Of a DNA stretch of 64,000 nt, positions 22,439 to 32,758 are shown in pieces. Source of the stretch: Triglochin maritima (taxonomy: Eukaryota; Streptophyta; Magnoliopsida; Alismatales; Juncaginaceae). Under the pieces are notes generated by a model. It saw only the letters and a program-made list of their open reading frames with translations. It was not told the origin of the DNA and ran no database searches. The stretch is taken from assembly GCA_963682175.1 (NCBI GenBank), contig OY821791.1, forward strand, positions 32,548,326 to 32,612,325, given 5' to 3'. Each line of letters opens with the position of its first letter. The stretch's first letter is position 1. Both the position numbers and the translations under genes were made by a program.

Positions 22439-23050
22439 TGTTGGAAATTTAGAGTATGAATGATGAAATCCATGATTGTTTGATAAGAGTTGCAAGGTCA
22501 TGGTGAAGTGACTTGAATCAAACATGTAAAATAGGAAAAACGGACTCGTCGCGACCCCGTCGCGACCCCTCTGAAAGGGCAAATTTTGTGGAAATTACAG
22601 ATCGCACCCGCGACAGTTTCGTCGCACCCCCGTCACGGTCGCGACGTGGGTGGTTTGGGCAGTTTTCTTGCGAGCCTGTTTTTAACCGTTTGAAGCATTG
22701 CGTTTGTTAACTGCTTTGTTTCTGTTTTCCTATATATATGTGATGTATGATGGATGGCGAGACATGAAATCATTCTTATCATTTCATTTTTCTCAAAGCA
22801 AGTTGAGAAGTTTTTTCTCTAAAAGTTTTCTTCATCACTTCAAAACACAATTTCTGTTTTTCATTGAACAACTCTCATAGAAAGCGTGATAGTTGTTGTT
22901 TGTCTTCGTTGTATCTCAATAGTAAATTTCGTGTAACCCAGGCTTTCGATAGGGTCGAAATATTGCTATTTGGATAGTGATATCACGCCTCGAAGGATTT
23001 GTTGTTGTTACCATCTTTGTGGATCCTTGATTGAAGCCCATACTTTTACA
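22439..23050 (+). repeat. 5' LTR of the Copia element
   Basis: Starts TGTTGGAAATTTAGAGTATG and ends CATACTTTTACA. It carries three GTCGCGAC palindromes (two at 22548-22567, one near 22640). A TATA-like TATATATATG is at 22731-22740. Confidence 0.95.
22731..22740 (+). promoter_or_regulatory. TATA-like box in the Copia LTR
   Basis: CCTATATATATG lies about 310 bp before the LTR end, a plausible U3/R boundary position. Also present in the 3' LTR near 27912. Confidence 0.4.
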
Positions 23051-23075
23051 AGCAAATAGCAATATTTTTTCAAAG

Positions 23076-26000
23076 ATGGCCACCATTAAGGAATTAACAA
23101 CAAACTTCAACAAACTTGACAAGTTTAAGGGAGTTGGGTTTCGTAGATGGCAAAAGAAGATGCATTTCCTCCTTACTTCTCTTGGAGTTGCTTATGTTTT
23201 GACAACCCCCAAGCCCCCGGAGGAAGAGGACGAAACCGTCGAGGTTACAAGGCGAAGAAGCAAGTGGGAGAACGATGACTATATTTGCCGTGGTCACATT
23301 CTTAATGGTATGTCCGACACTTTATTTGATATTTATCAATATTATGGTGTTGCTAAAACTCTTTGGGATGATCTTGAAACTAAGTATATGGCCGAAGATG
23401 CTTCAAGCAAGAAATTTCTTGTTAGTAATTTTAATAACTTTAAAATGGTGGATAGTAGGCCGGTTATGGAACAATTCCATGAGATCCAAAGAATTTTAGG
23501 CAATTTTAAACAACATGGTATAAGTGTTGATGAAACTTTTGTTGTGTCTTCATTAATTGATAAACTACCCCCTTCATGGAAAGATGTTAGAAACACTCTA
23601 AAACATAAGAAAGATGATATGAATGTTGAACAATTGGGTGCCCATCTTCGGATTGAAGAGGGTATCCGTATTCAAGATGGACAAAAGGATGCAAATGCAA
23701 AATCTTCAACCGTTAACATGGTTGAAGATGGTAAGTCCAAGGATTTTTACAATCCTAAGAAAAGGGGTAACAATTCCAATGTTGATAAGGGCAAGAAGCC
23801 TAAAAAGGATGATGATGATGAACCACCAAGATTGAGTGGATGTTGGGAATGTGGAAAACCCGGTCACATGAAAAAGGACTGCACTATTTGGAAGAAAAAG
23901 ATGAGCAAGAAGAAGGCTCAGAAGGGAAAGGGCGACTCGAGCCATTCCCAAGACAAACAAGGTACTTGTACACAAGTTATGCTTAATTCTTTCATGAATC
24001 AAGTATGTGTGATTTCTGAAATTCTTTGTGTGCAGGATGATTGTTCGTGGTATATCGATTCAGGAGCATCAAGACATGTATGCAAGGAACGGTCTCTGTT
24101 CAAAACTTTTCATGAAGTTGACAATGGAGAAATCCTATACATGGGGAATGATTCAACGGCGAAAGTCCTAGGCAAAGGACAAGTAGAATTGTTGTTTAGT
24201 TCCGGAAAATCTCTTGTACTTAGGGATGTGGTGTTTGCTCCGGAGTTAAGAAGAAATCTTGTCTCCGGTGCTATCTTGAATCGATTAGGTTTCAAATTAG
24301 TGTTTGAGTCCGATAAATTTGTATTATCTAAGGGTGGTTTATTTGTAGGACTTGGTTATTTGTGTGATGGTATGTTTAAGTTAAGTATTTCTAATTGTAT
24401 TAAAGACAAAGTGTGTGTTGTGAATGACAATTCTAGTTTATGGCATTATCGTCTTGGACATGTTAATTATAAAAAGTTGTATTTTATGTCTAAACATGCT
24501 TTGATTCCTTCTATTGATCCAAGTATTGATGATTGCCGAACATGCATGCTAACCAAAATCACACGAAAACCATTTCCAAATGTTAATGAGAAGAATACTA
24601 CATTGCTAAATTTGGTGCATAGTGATCTATGTGATTTTCATAGTACACCTTCTTTAGGTAACAAGAAGTACTTGATAACATTTATTGATGATTATTCAAG
24701 GTTTTGTTATGTTTACTTATTGTCATCTAAAGATGAGGCCCTTGACAAATTTAAAATCTACAAAAATGAAGTAGAATTGCAAACAAATGAAAAGATTAAA
24801 AGGCTAAGAACCGATAAAGGTGGTGAATACTATGATCCAAGTTATTTCCAATCTTTAGGACTTATACATGAAACAACCGCTGCTTATACACCACAACAAA
24901 ATGGTGTTGCGGAAAGAAAGAATAGAACTTTACAAGAGATGGTTAATTCCATGTTGTCCTATTCGGGGTTGGCCGATGGTTTTTGGGGAGAAGCTGTTTT
25001 AACGGCTTGTTATATTTTGAACCGAGTTCCCATAAAAAGGAATGAGGTAACCCCTTATGAGCAATGGTACAAAAGAAAACCAAACTTGAGTCATCTCAAG
25101 ATTTGGGGTTGTAGGGCAATTGTTAAAGTGCCGGAACCCAAACGTAAAAAGTTGGGAGAAAGAGGAGTGGAATGTATTTTTATAGGATATGCTATTCATA
25201 GCAAATCTTATAGGTTCTATGTTATAGAACAAAATGACTTTTGGTCAGTCCATACAATCATTGAGTCTAGGGATGCTATATTCGATGAAAATCGATACTC
25301 TTCTATTCCTAGACAAAAGGATGTTCAAAGTACAAGTGCACAAGTTCTTGATCAAGTTGAATATGATCAAGGTGTAGATGATCAATCTCAAGTTGAGAAT
25401 GAAGCATCTACTTTCATCCAACCACGAAGAGGAAAAAGGGCAAGGAAAGAGAAATCATTTGGCCCGGATTTTCATGTATATTTGGTTGAAGGTTCAAGAG
25501 AAAATGTTTTGACTCAATTTCCATATATTTTCAATGTGGAAGATGATCCTTTGACATATAAGGAGGCCATAGCGTCTCGTGATGCTCCCTTTTGGAAGGA
25601 AGCAATTGATGATGAGATGGATTCCATCTTGGGAAATAACACTTGGGTTTTGGCTGATTTGCCTCCTAAATGTAAACCAATTGGGTGCAAGTGGATTTTC
25701 AAAAAGAAAAAGAAGATAGATGGAACTATTGAAAAGTTCAAAGCCCGTTTAGTGGCACAAGGTTGTACCCAAAAACTGGGTGTTGATTACTTTGATACGT
25801 ATGCACCGGTTGCAAGAATATCCTCTATTAGGATGTTGATAGCCCTTGCGGCTATTCACAAACTTGTTATCCATCAAATGGATGTGAAAACAGCCTTCTT
25901 GTATGGAGAGCTTGATGAAGAGGTTTACATGCGACAACCGGAAGGGTTTGTTGTGCAAAGTCAAGAGCAAAAAGTTTGCAAGTTGGTTAAATCTTTGTAC

Positions 26001-26747
26001 GGGCTAAAACAAGCACCAAAACAGTGGCATCAAAAGTTTGATGAAGTTGTACTTGCGTATGGCTTCAAGTTGAATAGTTCGGACAAATGCATATATAGCA
26101 AATTTGATGACAATGGTCAAGGTGTCATAATTTGTCTATATGTTGATGACACGTTGATCTTTGGAACGGACTTGTCACAAGTTGAAGTGGTCAAGTCTTT
26201 CCTTAGTTCAAAATTCTCCATGAAGGACATGGGAGAAGCGGATGTCATTTTGGGTATAAAGATCAAGAGAGACAACGGGAAATTGATCTTGTCACAATCT
26301 CATTACATTGAGAAAGTGCTCAAGAAGTTCAATGTTGGGGAACACTCTCTTGCATCTACTCCTATGGATCCAAGCGTAAAATTATTACCTAATGGAGGAA
26401 ATGCAATATCTCAATTGGAATACGCAAGGGTTATAGGTAGTTTGATGTATGCTATGACGAGTACAAGGCCAGATATTGCATTTGCGGTGGGTCAATTGAG
26501 TAGGTTTACAAATAATCCAAGTATGGAACATTGGCAAGCTATTCGTCGAGTGTTAAAGTATTTGAGGAGAACCATTAACTATGGTTTGTCCTACAAAGGT
26601 TATCCTTCGGTTGTAGAAGGATTTGCGGATGCAAGTTGGATCTCCAATAGAGATCATTCATCTACTAGTGGATGGGTGTTTTTTTACGGGGAGGTGCGAT
26701 TTCTTGGGCTTCTAAGAAACAAACTTGTATTGCGGATTCAACAATGA
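23076..26747 (+). CDS. Copia gag-pol polyprotein, main frame
   Basis: ATG at 23076 (AAAGATGGCC) opens MATIKELTTNFNKLDKF. It is preferred over the in-frame ATG at 23031, which lies inside the LTR. Order: UBN2-type gag; CCHC knuckle CWECGKPGHMKKDC at 23841-23882; aspartic protease WYIDSGASRH near 24047; GAG-pre-integrase with LWHYRLGH and CRTCML; integrase D..D..E (HSDLCD, FIDDYS, PQQNGVAERKN); Copia RT with QMDVKTAFLYGELDEEVYM and the YVDD box near 26139. This PR-INT-RT order defines Copia. The frame is lost in a run of seven T near 26682 before RNase H. Possible causes are a real one-base loss or a homopolymer sequencing error. Confidence 0.95.
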   Translation: MATIKELTTNFNKLDKFKGVGFRRWQKKMHFLLTSLGVAYVLTTPKPPEEEDETVEVTRRRSKWENDDYICRGHILNGMSDTLFDIYQYYGVAKTLWDDLETKYMAEDASSKKFLVSNFNNFKMVDSRPVMEQFHEIQRILGNFKQHGISVDETFVVSSLIDKLPPSWKDVRNTLKHKKDDMNVEQLGAHLRIEEGIRIQDGQKDANAKSSTVNMVEDGKSKDFYNPKKRGNNSNVDKGKKPKKDDDDEPPRLSGCWECGKPGHMKKDCTIWKKKMSKKKAQKGKGDSSHSQDKQGTCTQVMLNSFMNQVCVISEILCVQDDCSWYIDSGASRHVCKERSLFKTFHEVDNGEILYMGNDSTAKVLGKGQVELLFSSGKSLVLRDVVFAPELRRNLVSGAILNRLGFKLVFESDKFVLSKGGLFVGLGYLCDGMFKLSISNCIKDKVCVVNDNSSLWHYRLGHVNYKKLYFMSKHALIPSIDPSIDDCRTCMLTKITRKPFPNVNEKNTTLLNLVHSDLCDFHSTPSLGNKKYLITFIDDYSRFCYVYLLSSKDEALDKFKIYKNEVELQTNEKIKRLRTDKGGEYYDPSYFQSLGLIHETTAAYTPQQNGVAERKNRTLQEMVNSMLSYSGLADGFWGEAVLTACYILNRVPIKRNEVTPYEQWYKRKPNLSHLKIWGCRAIVKVPEPKRKKLGERGVECIFIGYAIHSKSYRFYVIEQNDFWSVHTIIESRDAIFDENRYSSIPRQKDVQSTSAQVLDQVEYDQGVDDQSQVENEASTFIQPRRGKRARKEKSFGPDFHVYLVEGSRENVLTQFPYIFNVEDDPLTYKEAIASRDAPFWKEAIDDEMDSILGNNTWVLADLPPKCKPIGCKWIFKKKKKIDGTIEKFKARLVAQGCTQKLGVDYFDTYAPVARISSIRMLIALAAIHKLVIHQMDVKTAFLYGELDEEVYMRQPEGFVVQSQEQKVCKLVKSLYGLKQAPKQWHQKFDEVVLAYGFKLNSSDKCIYSKFDDNGQGVIICLYVDDTLIFGTDLSQVEVVKSFLSSKFSMKDMGEADVILGIKIKRDNGKLILSQSHYIEKVLKKFNVGEHSLASTPMDPSVKLLPNGGNAISQLEYARVIGSLMYAMTSTRPDIAFAVGQLSRFTNNPSMEHWQAIRRVLKYLRRTINYGLSYKGYPSVVEGFADASWISNRDHSSTSGWVFFYGEVRFLGLLRNKLVLRIQQ

Positions 26748-27109
26748 TCTCAGAGTTCATTGCTTTGCATTCTGCGGGTAAGGAAGCAGAATGGTTGAGA
26801 GATCTCATGTTTGATATACCTCTATTGCCAAAACCAATATCTCCAATTGCTATACATTGTGATAGTGAACCGGCATTGGCAAGAGCGTATAGTCAAGTGT
26901 ATAATGGTAAGTCAAGGCACATTGGTGTGAGACATAGTTTTATACAAGGACTTATCAAAAATAGTGTGATAACTATTGATTATGTGCGCACAACGTTCAA
27001 TCTAGCGGATTGTTTTACAAAACCGTTGGCTAGAGAAGGAGTTGATAGGATGGCAATCGGTTTAGGATTGGAGCCCTATGAATCACGAAACAAAGAAATC
27101 TTAACTTAA
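26672..27109 (+). CDS. Copia RNase H domain, in the shifted frame
   Basis: The frame reads GGAISWASKKQTCIADSTMI, then SEFIALHSAGKEAEWLRDL, and ends about 14 codons after an FTKPLAREG motif. This is the RNase H end of Copia pol. It overlaps the main frame's terminal shadow. The junction is the T7 run near 26682-26689. Confidence 0.9.
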   Translation: MGVFLRGGAISWASKKQTCIADSTMISEFIALHSAGKEAEWLRDLMFDIPLLPKPISPIAIHCDSEPALARAYSQVYNGKSRHIGVRHSFIQGLIKNSVITIDYVRTTFNLADCFTKPLAREGVDRMAIGLGLEPYESRNKEILT

Positions 27110-27605
27110 CGCCCAATAAGACGTTGGGTCTTAAGTTCAATAAGATTAATTTCTTTGTTGGATGATTGGGAACTTGTTTTATTCATCCTAGGTGAGTTCC
27201 ATATAACTGTGATGTTTAAGAGGTTGAGTTTCTTAATAGATCACTTAAAATTGTGCTTAATCACAGGAGCATGTATGTGAGGGATCTACCTATGTAAGTG
27301 TGAAGTTTGGCCGCTTCAAAAGCTGTTGGGCAAGGCTTGATACACTTATGAATAGATACGGACACAAGGCCCTAATGGTGTCAAGTTATATAATGTAAAT
27401 TGGAATATAGTTCTTGTGTGTATAATATCTTCAAGTTTCCATTATGTATTGAATGTGGTTCAAGCGTTAATCGTCACCATATGGATACGGATTCTTGGAA
27501 TGTGTATTATACTAAGTGGAAGTTCAAGTCTGTGTACACTTTCATTTATGCATGAGATGTATTTTGTAATGATGATGTATTTTGCAAGTTCATTTTAAAT
27601 ACTCT

Positions 27606-27619
27606 AAATGGGGGAGGAT
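27606..27619 (+). other. Polypurine tract of the Copia element
   Basis: AATGGGGGAGGAT directly precedes the 3' LTR, the usual Copia plus-strand primer. Confidence 0.85.
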
Positions 27620-28231
27620 TGTTGGAAATTTAGAGTATGAATGATGAAATCCATGATTGTTTGATAAGAGTTGCAAGGTCATGGTGAAGTGACTTGAATC
27701 AAACATGTAAAATAGGAAAAATGGACTCGTCGCGACCCCGTCGCGACCCCTCTGAAAGGGCAAATTTTGTGGAAATTACAGATCGCACCCGCGACAGTTT
27801 CGTCGCACCCCCGTCACGGTCGCGACGTGGGTGGTTTGGGCAGTTTTCTTGCGAGCCTGTTTTTAACCGTTTGAAGCATTGCGTTTGTTAACTGCTTTGT
27901 TTCTGTTTTCCTATATATATGTGATGTATGATGGATGGCGAGACATGAAATCATTCTTATCATTTCATTTTTCTCAAAGCAAGTTGAGAAGTTTTTTCTC
28001 TAAAAGTTTTCTTCATCACTTCAAAACACAATTTCTGTTTTTCATTGAACAACTCTCATAGAAAGCGTGATAGTTGTTGTTTGTCTTCGTTGTATCTCAA
28101 TAGTAAATTTCGTGTAACCCGGGCTTTCGATAGGGTCGAAATATTGCTATTTGGATAGTGATATCACACCTCGAAGGATTTGTTGTTGTTACCATCTTTG
28201 TGGATCCTTGATTGAAGCCCATACTTTTACA
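27620..28231 (+). repeat. 3' LTR of the Copia element
   Basis: 612 bp, identical in length to the 5' LTR with three visible substitutions. Followed by TSD TGGAC at 28232-28236. Confidence 0.95.
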
Positions 28232-28328
28232 TGGACCGTCATCGTTTGCCACCGTGTCAAGCGAGGATGAATGGTCGTCGAACCTAGAGGAGTACGACTT
28301 GAGTGGTGAGAGTGAGATCAATACATGA
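28232..28328 (+). CDS. Acidic last exon of an unidentified host gene, part 2
   Basis: From 28237 the frame continues with PSSFATVSSEDEWSSNLEEY and ends at TGA 28326-28328. Phase and acidic, Ser-rich composition match part 1 at 22349-22438. Confidence 0.55.
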
Positions 28329-28462
28329 ATTGCTTTACTACTGTGGTGAACGTAATGCACTTTCTATGAGATGGTTGTCTTTAGAACCAATTATTCCAAA
28401 TATTTGGCTACAATTATTATGGTGTTTTTGCTTATAAATTTCTAAATTTTAACCTTCAACTG

Positions 28463-28620
28463 TTATGGTTTCTTAACATTATTCAGAGTGAGAACTGGTG
28501 TGAATTGAAGCACTTGCCACCCCAAAAAAAGAGTGATGTAACAACAAAGATTCACTGCTGAAGTAAGATGACAAAATTCGGAAAAATTTCCCCTGCTCTC
28601 CATGCAAGTAACATTAGCTA
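28463..28620 (+). repeat. 158-bp direct repeat, left copy
   Basis: About 93-95% identical by eye to 31748-31907. The left copy directly abuts the broken end of a Gypsy remnant. The right copy continues into other sequence. Confidence 0.85.
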
Positions 28621-28837
28621 GGGTGAAAATGCAACCAACACTCTTCCCCTGCTGGGGTGATGCAGCTGGTCGACTCGGTCCTGGTCCGCTAGCTGAGGAG
28701 GAACCCGGTCATTCACTAGGTCCACCTGACCTACTCAGGCAGAAACGAATGAAGTGACCCATCTGGCCACAACCATGGCATGCACCTGAACGAGCCCCAC
28801 ACCTGCACCCGGGGTGAACTCCACCACACTGCTTGCA

Positions 28838-29641
28838 CTACCCTGACTGCTGAAATCCACCGCTATCAACCCGGGGCCTCTTGCCCGGATTTCCCGAAGT
28901 CCGAAATCCAAGTCGCACACTGGTCTTCGTCTGCACATTCCTGGCCTCTACAGTCTCCTGGTAGTCCTGATCCATAATCGTCGCAAACTTCACTGCATCA
29001 GCTAAAGTCTGTGCCATGCTCGTAGTCACACGAGACCGGAACTGCGACCTCAACCCTCGGATGAACTTCCGAGCTCTCTGCTCTGGCGTCACATAGATCT
29101 CTGGGCAGTAACACTCCAAGGTGTGAAACCTGCTAATGTAAGCCGCCAACGTCATCTCTCACTGCTCGATTGTCAGGAACTCCTCCCTTTTCCTGTCACA
29201 CGCATGCTGTGAAAAATACTGCTGGTTGAACTCCACGAGGAATTCCTCCCAGCCCACCTCCTCACTGTCCTCGAAAACAATAGCCGACGTGGACCTCCAC
29301 CAGCTGGCTGCCTCTCCGTCCAACACATAGGTGGCCAGATCCACCTACCTCTCGGAAGGACATCCGATCGCTCTGAAGATCTTCCGGATCTTAAAGACGC
29401 AATCCTCAGCTGCCTCCGGCTCACCACTACCATCAAAGGAAGGAAGGTGCTGACGCATAAATAGATCCAACACTGCCCCCGCCCCTGCCTGCTCAGACTG
29501 TGCCGACTGGCGCTCGAGAAACTCGCCCAACCTACCAAGAGTTCCCTAGAGGGTCCTCCTCTCCTCCTCCCCGACCTCCCTACCAGTCTCCTCACTGGCG
29601 CCCCTATAACGTGAAGGTGACATCACACGTCTCGGAGGCAT
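28838..29641 (-). pseudogene. gag: Decayed Gypsy gag
   Basis: Colinear with the gag at 7085-7891 from ATG (29641) to the same TAG codon (28838-28840). Three extra stops: at 29531 (CAG to TAG), 29342 (CAG to TAG) and 29156 (CGA to TGA). All are C-to-T changes on the coding strand at CHG or CG sites, as expected for deamination of methylated cytosine (inference). The reading frame is otherwise kept. The knuckle frame follows after the amber codon, as in the complete element. Confidence 0.9.
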
Positions 29642-29757
29642 CTACACAAGAGGACAGGAAACGACAATGAATTAATGATTATGAATGAATGCTGAATGAC
29701 AACTAAATGCAAGACCTCTAAGGTGGTTTCATTGGACAAGCACACCGGGACCGAAAG

Positions 29758-29769
29758 GCTCTGATACCA
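29758..29769 (-). other. Primer binding site of the truncated Gypsy
   Basis: TGGTATCAGAGC on the minus strand, three bases from the LTR, as in the complete element. Confidence 0.9.
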
Positions 29770-29772
29770 AAT

Positions 29773-31408
29773 TGGAACGCCCCGAAACAGTGGAAATTTA
29801 AAACTTTTTAAAAGATACAAGAATCAACACCATGACTGTTACCAAACAACAAATAAATATATATATATATAATAAGTGGTACAACGTCAGATACAGGAAT
29901 CAAAAGATGACTACAACGACAAAAGGTGTACACTAAATACAAGAGTAATCATCAACCTCAAAAGATACAAGACATGATCTGGTCCAAGTGCTCCCGCCCT
30001 CAGTCACCACCTCCTACTGATGCTTATGACCTGAAATGCAACAAAACTATGCCTGAGTTTCCCCTTGGGAAACCCCGTATGTCAAACCCCTAAGATGTGA
30101 ACATAACATATATATATGAGACATGAAATGAAGAATGCAGTAAAAGCACAACTGACACACGTGCACACAAGGCACTGCCGGAAAACATTGGCCACGGGTC
30201 TCAAGGGTCCTCTCACCCTAACCCCACAACACACGTGCACACAAGGCACCACCGGTCAGAGTCTCGGCCACAACAAATGTGCTCACATGGAACCCGCTCC
30301 GTAGAGCCACAACCACGATCTCCCTCTCAGGCTGGCATGTCCGTACCGTCGCCCGAAAACCCAGGTACCCGTTGCCCTCGAGGCAGATCCAACCACACAC
30401 GACACAAGCATCCATATGCAAAATAGTGCCGAAACGGTCGAACTAAATCCATAAACGGTGAACCGTACTCCACTACTATTCCGCAAAATAACCGAAATAA
30501 CGTCCAACCGGTCGAACGGCAAAGGGGCCCCGTTCGACCGAAATCCAACAGTGAATCCTCTTTTCTCAAAAGTAGCAATCGTTCGGACTAAAATCCACAA
30601 ACGGTCGACCGATCGCTGCCAGTAAAACTCACCAACAATCCGCACTATACGTTCGACTGAAACAACTCTTCCGGTCGACCGGCCATTAAGTTAACTTAAA
30701 TCATCGGTCGGACAAGTCAACGAGCGGTCGACCGTTTGGATGGTCAACACCCCCCAACCGACTTACGACAGTGCTTTCGGTCGACCGGCAAAGGGGACCC
30801 GTTCGACCGAAAACACCCAGATCCTCTTCCTCTTGCAAAGATTGCACAACCGGTCGACCACCCATAGGGTATCGTTCGACCGGTGCAAGAGATTTGCCCG
30901 AAATACACTACGCCCGGTCGACCACACCAACCCACCGGTCGACCGTTCCAGAGCAGAAAAGATGTTGCAAGACCCTCAACGAGCCTTCCGGCCTACCGTC
31001 GGCCACTCCAATCCTCGCGAAGGCTAAAAGGAGGATTAAACTAAAGCTTGGCATACATTTAAGGCTTGAAGAAGTCTTTGAAGAACTCACGAAGGTTGCT
31101 TCCACGAGCACTTCCTCTTCTCCTTCGGCGAACTCCTCGAACTCGTTCACCCCGACCCCGGCAATCACCTGAGCTCCTCTGAGCGCTGTCAAACTCGCCT
31201 CCGCGACTTCTCCGGCTGATGAGAAAAGAGTAGTTGAGGGAGAAAGACGCGAGAGAGAGAGAGAGAGAGAGAAAAGTGAGAGAGATAGAGAGATGAATCC
31301 AAACCTTTTATACTCAATCTAAACAAATCTCAGCCATCCATCTCAACCTCCTCTAATCCACCACCTAAAACACAATAAACCCATTAAGCAAAGGGTTAGG
31401 ATGTAACA
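29773..31408 (-). repeat. 5' LTR of the truncated Gypsy, with palindrome array
   Basis: About 1636 bp, ending AGGGTTAGGATGTAACA. It aligns with the LTR at 8026-9735 but keeps only a degenerate form of the 38-bp repeat. CGGTCGACCG-type sites lie between about 30435 and 30960. An (AT)n run is near 29857 and (GA)n near 31250. Confidence 0.9.
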
Positions 31409-31747
31409 TTATTAGTCTGATTTTCAGGATTGGTTATCTGAATGTTTCACAAACTTCAAGTTCAGAAAGATGATGTATGGGATTGACAAAGCATATGTTA
31501 TGTAGTTCAACCTTTATATTACTCTTACATAGATGGTTTTGATAGGATACCTATTTGCAACAGTGTACTCTATTGTCTTGCATATGTTCCATAATTTACA
31601 ATACAGATGGGTACGTAAGTTTAATAAAGAGCTATGGATACTTAGGATTCATTGAATGCAATTTCATAGTGAATCTTATCCAAATACTTGCAAGGTTCAA
31701 GGTGGCCATCGAAGAGGTGTCTCTTACCACAACATGATCCCTTATTC
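31409..31747. other. Unassigned sequence between the Gypsy remnant and the direct repeat
   Basis: After TTTTCAG at about 31426 a frame reads DWLSECFTNFKFRKMMYGID before a stop. A second open stretch of 60 codons is at 31555-31737. Both could be exon relics, and neither is recognised. Confidence 0.3.
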
Positions 31748-31907
31748 TTATGGTTTCTTAACATTATTCAGAGTGAGAACTGGTGAGAATTGAAGCATTT
31801 GCCACTCCAAAAAGAGAGTGATGTAACAACAAAGGTTCACTGCTGAAGTAAGATGACAAAATCCGGAAAATTTTCCCCTGCTCTCCATGCAAGTAACATT
31901 ACCTAGC
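31748..31907 (+). repeat. 158-bp direct repeat, right copy
   Basis: Partner of 28463-28620. Confidence 0.85.
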
Positions 31908-32758
31908 TATTACAATTCGGATGTAAATCCAACAACTAACATAAACTGAATCATAACTAACTCAACCAAACTATCAACTTTAAGAGTTTCCTGAATGAAA
32001 ATAACAAAATCACAGACATCCAATACCAAAAGATTCCTGCATCAAATACTTATGAATCCAGTGCAAATAACAAAATGAGATAATTAAACACTAACTAAAA
32101 GAATACTGAATCAAATAGTTAGATAAAAATTGCAGATACCAGAATGAAATTCAACATTTTCCAAACTAAATAAATAGTGAAGCAACATACAATCAAGACA
32201 TCACAAAGGTATTAAGGTTACACACATGTATCCACTCCAATTAAAACAAAGAAAAAGACAAAATTTTAGAACTGAAATACCTAATCCAACCAACTACTGC
32301 ATCAACATTACAAACCCTTCTGATATTCACTCGAATTCCTTAGTTTTTAGAGCTCCTTCTTGATCCATTTGCGTCTACGTTCCAATCTCCTAGGCCCACA
32401 AACACTTCCCGCTTTGTACCAAATTCGAACACCTCGCTTAAATCCACCAAATCGTCCGATCTCGGAAGAAGCCGCACAACATATCTTCTTCCTCATCATC
32501 TTTCAGTAGTTGAAAGAATAAGATATGAAGTCGACATATTATTTCTCACACAATAAGATATGAACTCGAGATAGTACCAAAGTATAGTTGAAAGAAATGA
32601 AATCCTCAACAATCAACGAAGTTGATCATTCATAACGTAATTGAATCGAAAGAGATCAGCTTTTTCAGCGATACTAGAGATTATAGCAAAACCATACATG
32701 ATCCGTTCAACCGGAATGATTACCTAAAAATAACAGGAAAATAATATAGTCAATCAGC
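31908..32758. other. AT-rich sequence with a small minus-strand coding-like block at 32340-32500
   Basis: On the minus strand two overlapping frames are open. One is ATG 32499 to TAA 32347 (50 codons, very basic). The other, without ATG, runs from about 32490 to 32340 and reads LLPRSDDLVDLSEVFEFG, then TKREVFVGLGDWNVDANG. The second looks more protein-like and may be an exon end. No family recognised. The rest of the interval shows nothing. Confidence 0.3.

Larger units (their letters stand above)
22439..28231 (+). mobile_element. Young Ty1/Copia retrotransposon
   Basis: 5793 bp, two 612-bp LTRs (22439-23050 and 27620-28231) with TG..CA ends, TSD TGGAC, polypurine tract and a gag-pol polyprotein with one frameshift. 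The LTRs differ at three sites I can see (C/T near 22541 vs 27722, A/G in AACCCAGG, G/A in CACGCCTC), so insertion was recent. No canonical primer binding site follows the 5' LTR, and the gag ATG is only 25 bases from it. Confidence 0.95.
28621..31408 (-). mobile_element. Truncated Tekay-type Gypsy remnant (5' LTR, PBS, gag, pol start)
   Basis: Homologous to about 6870-9735 of the complete element, in the same orientation. Pol is cut at 28621, just past the zinc knuckle region. It keeps a 5' LTR (29773-31408), PBS and gag. The LTR terminus reads TGGAACGCCCC instead of TGTAACGCCCC. Older and more decayed than the first element. Confidence 0.9.
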
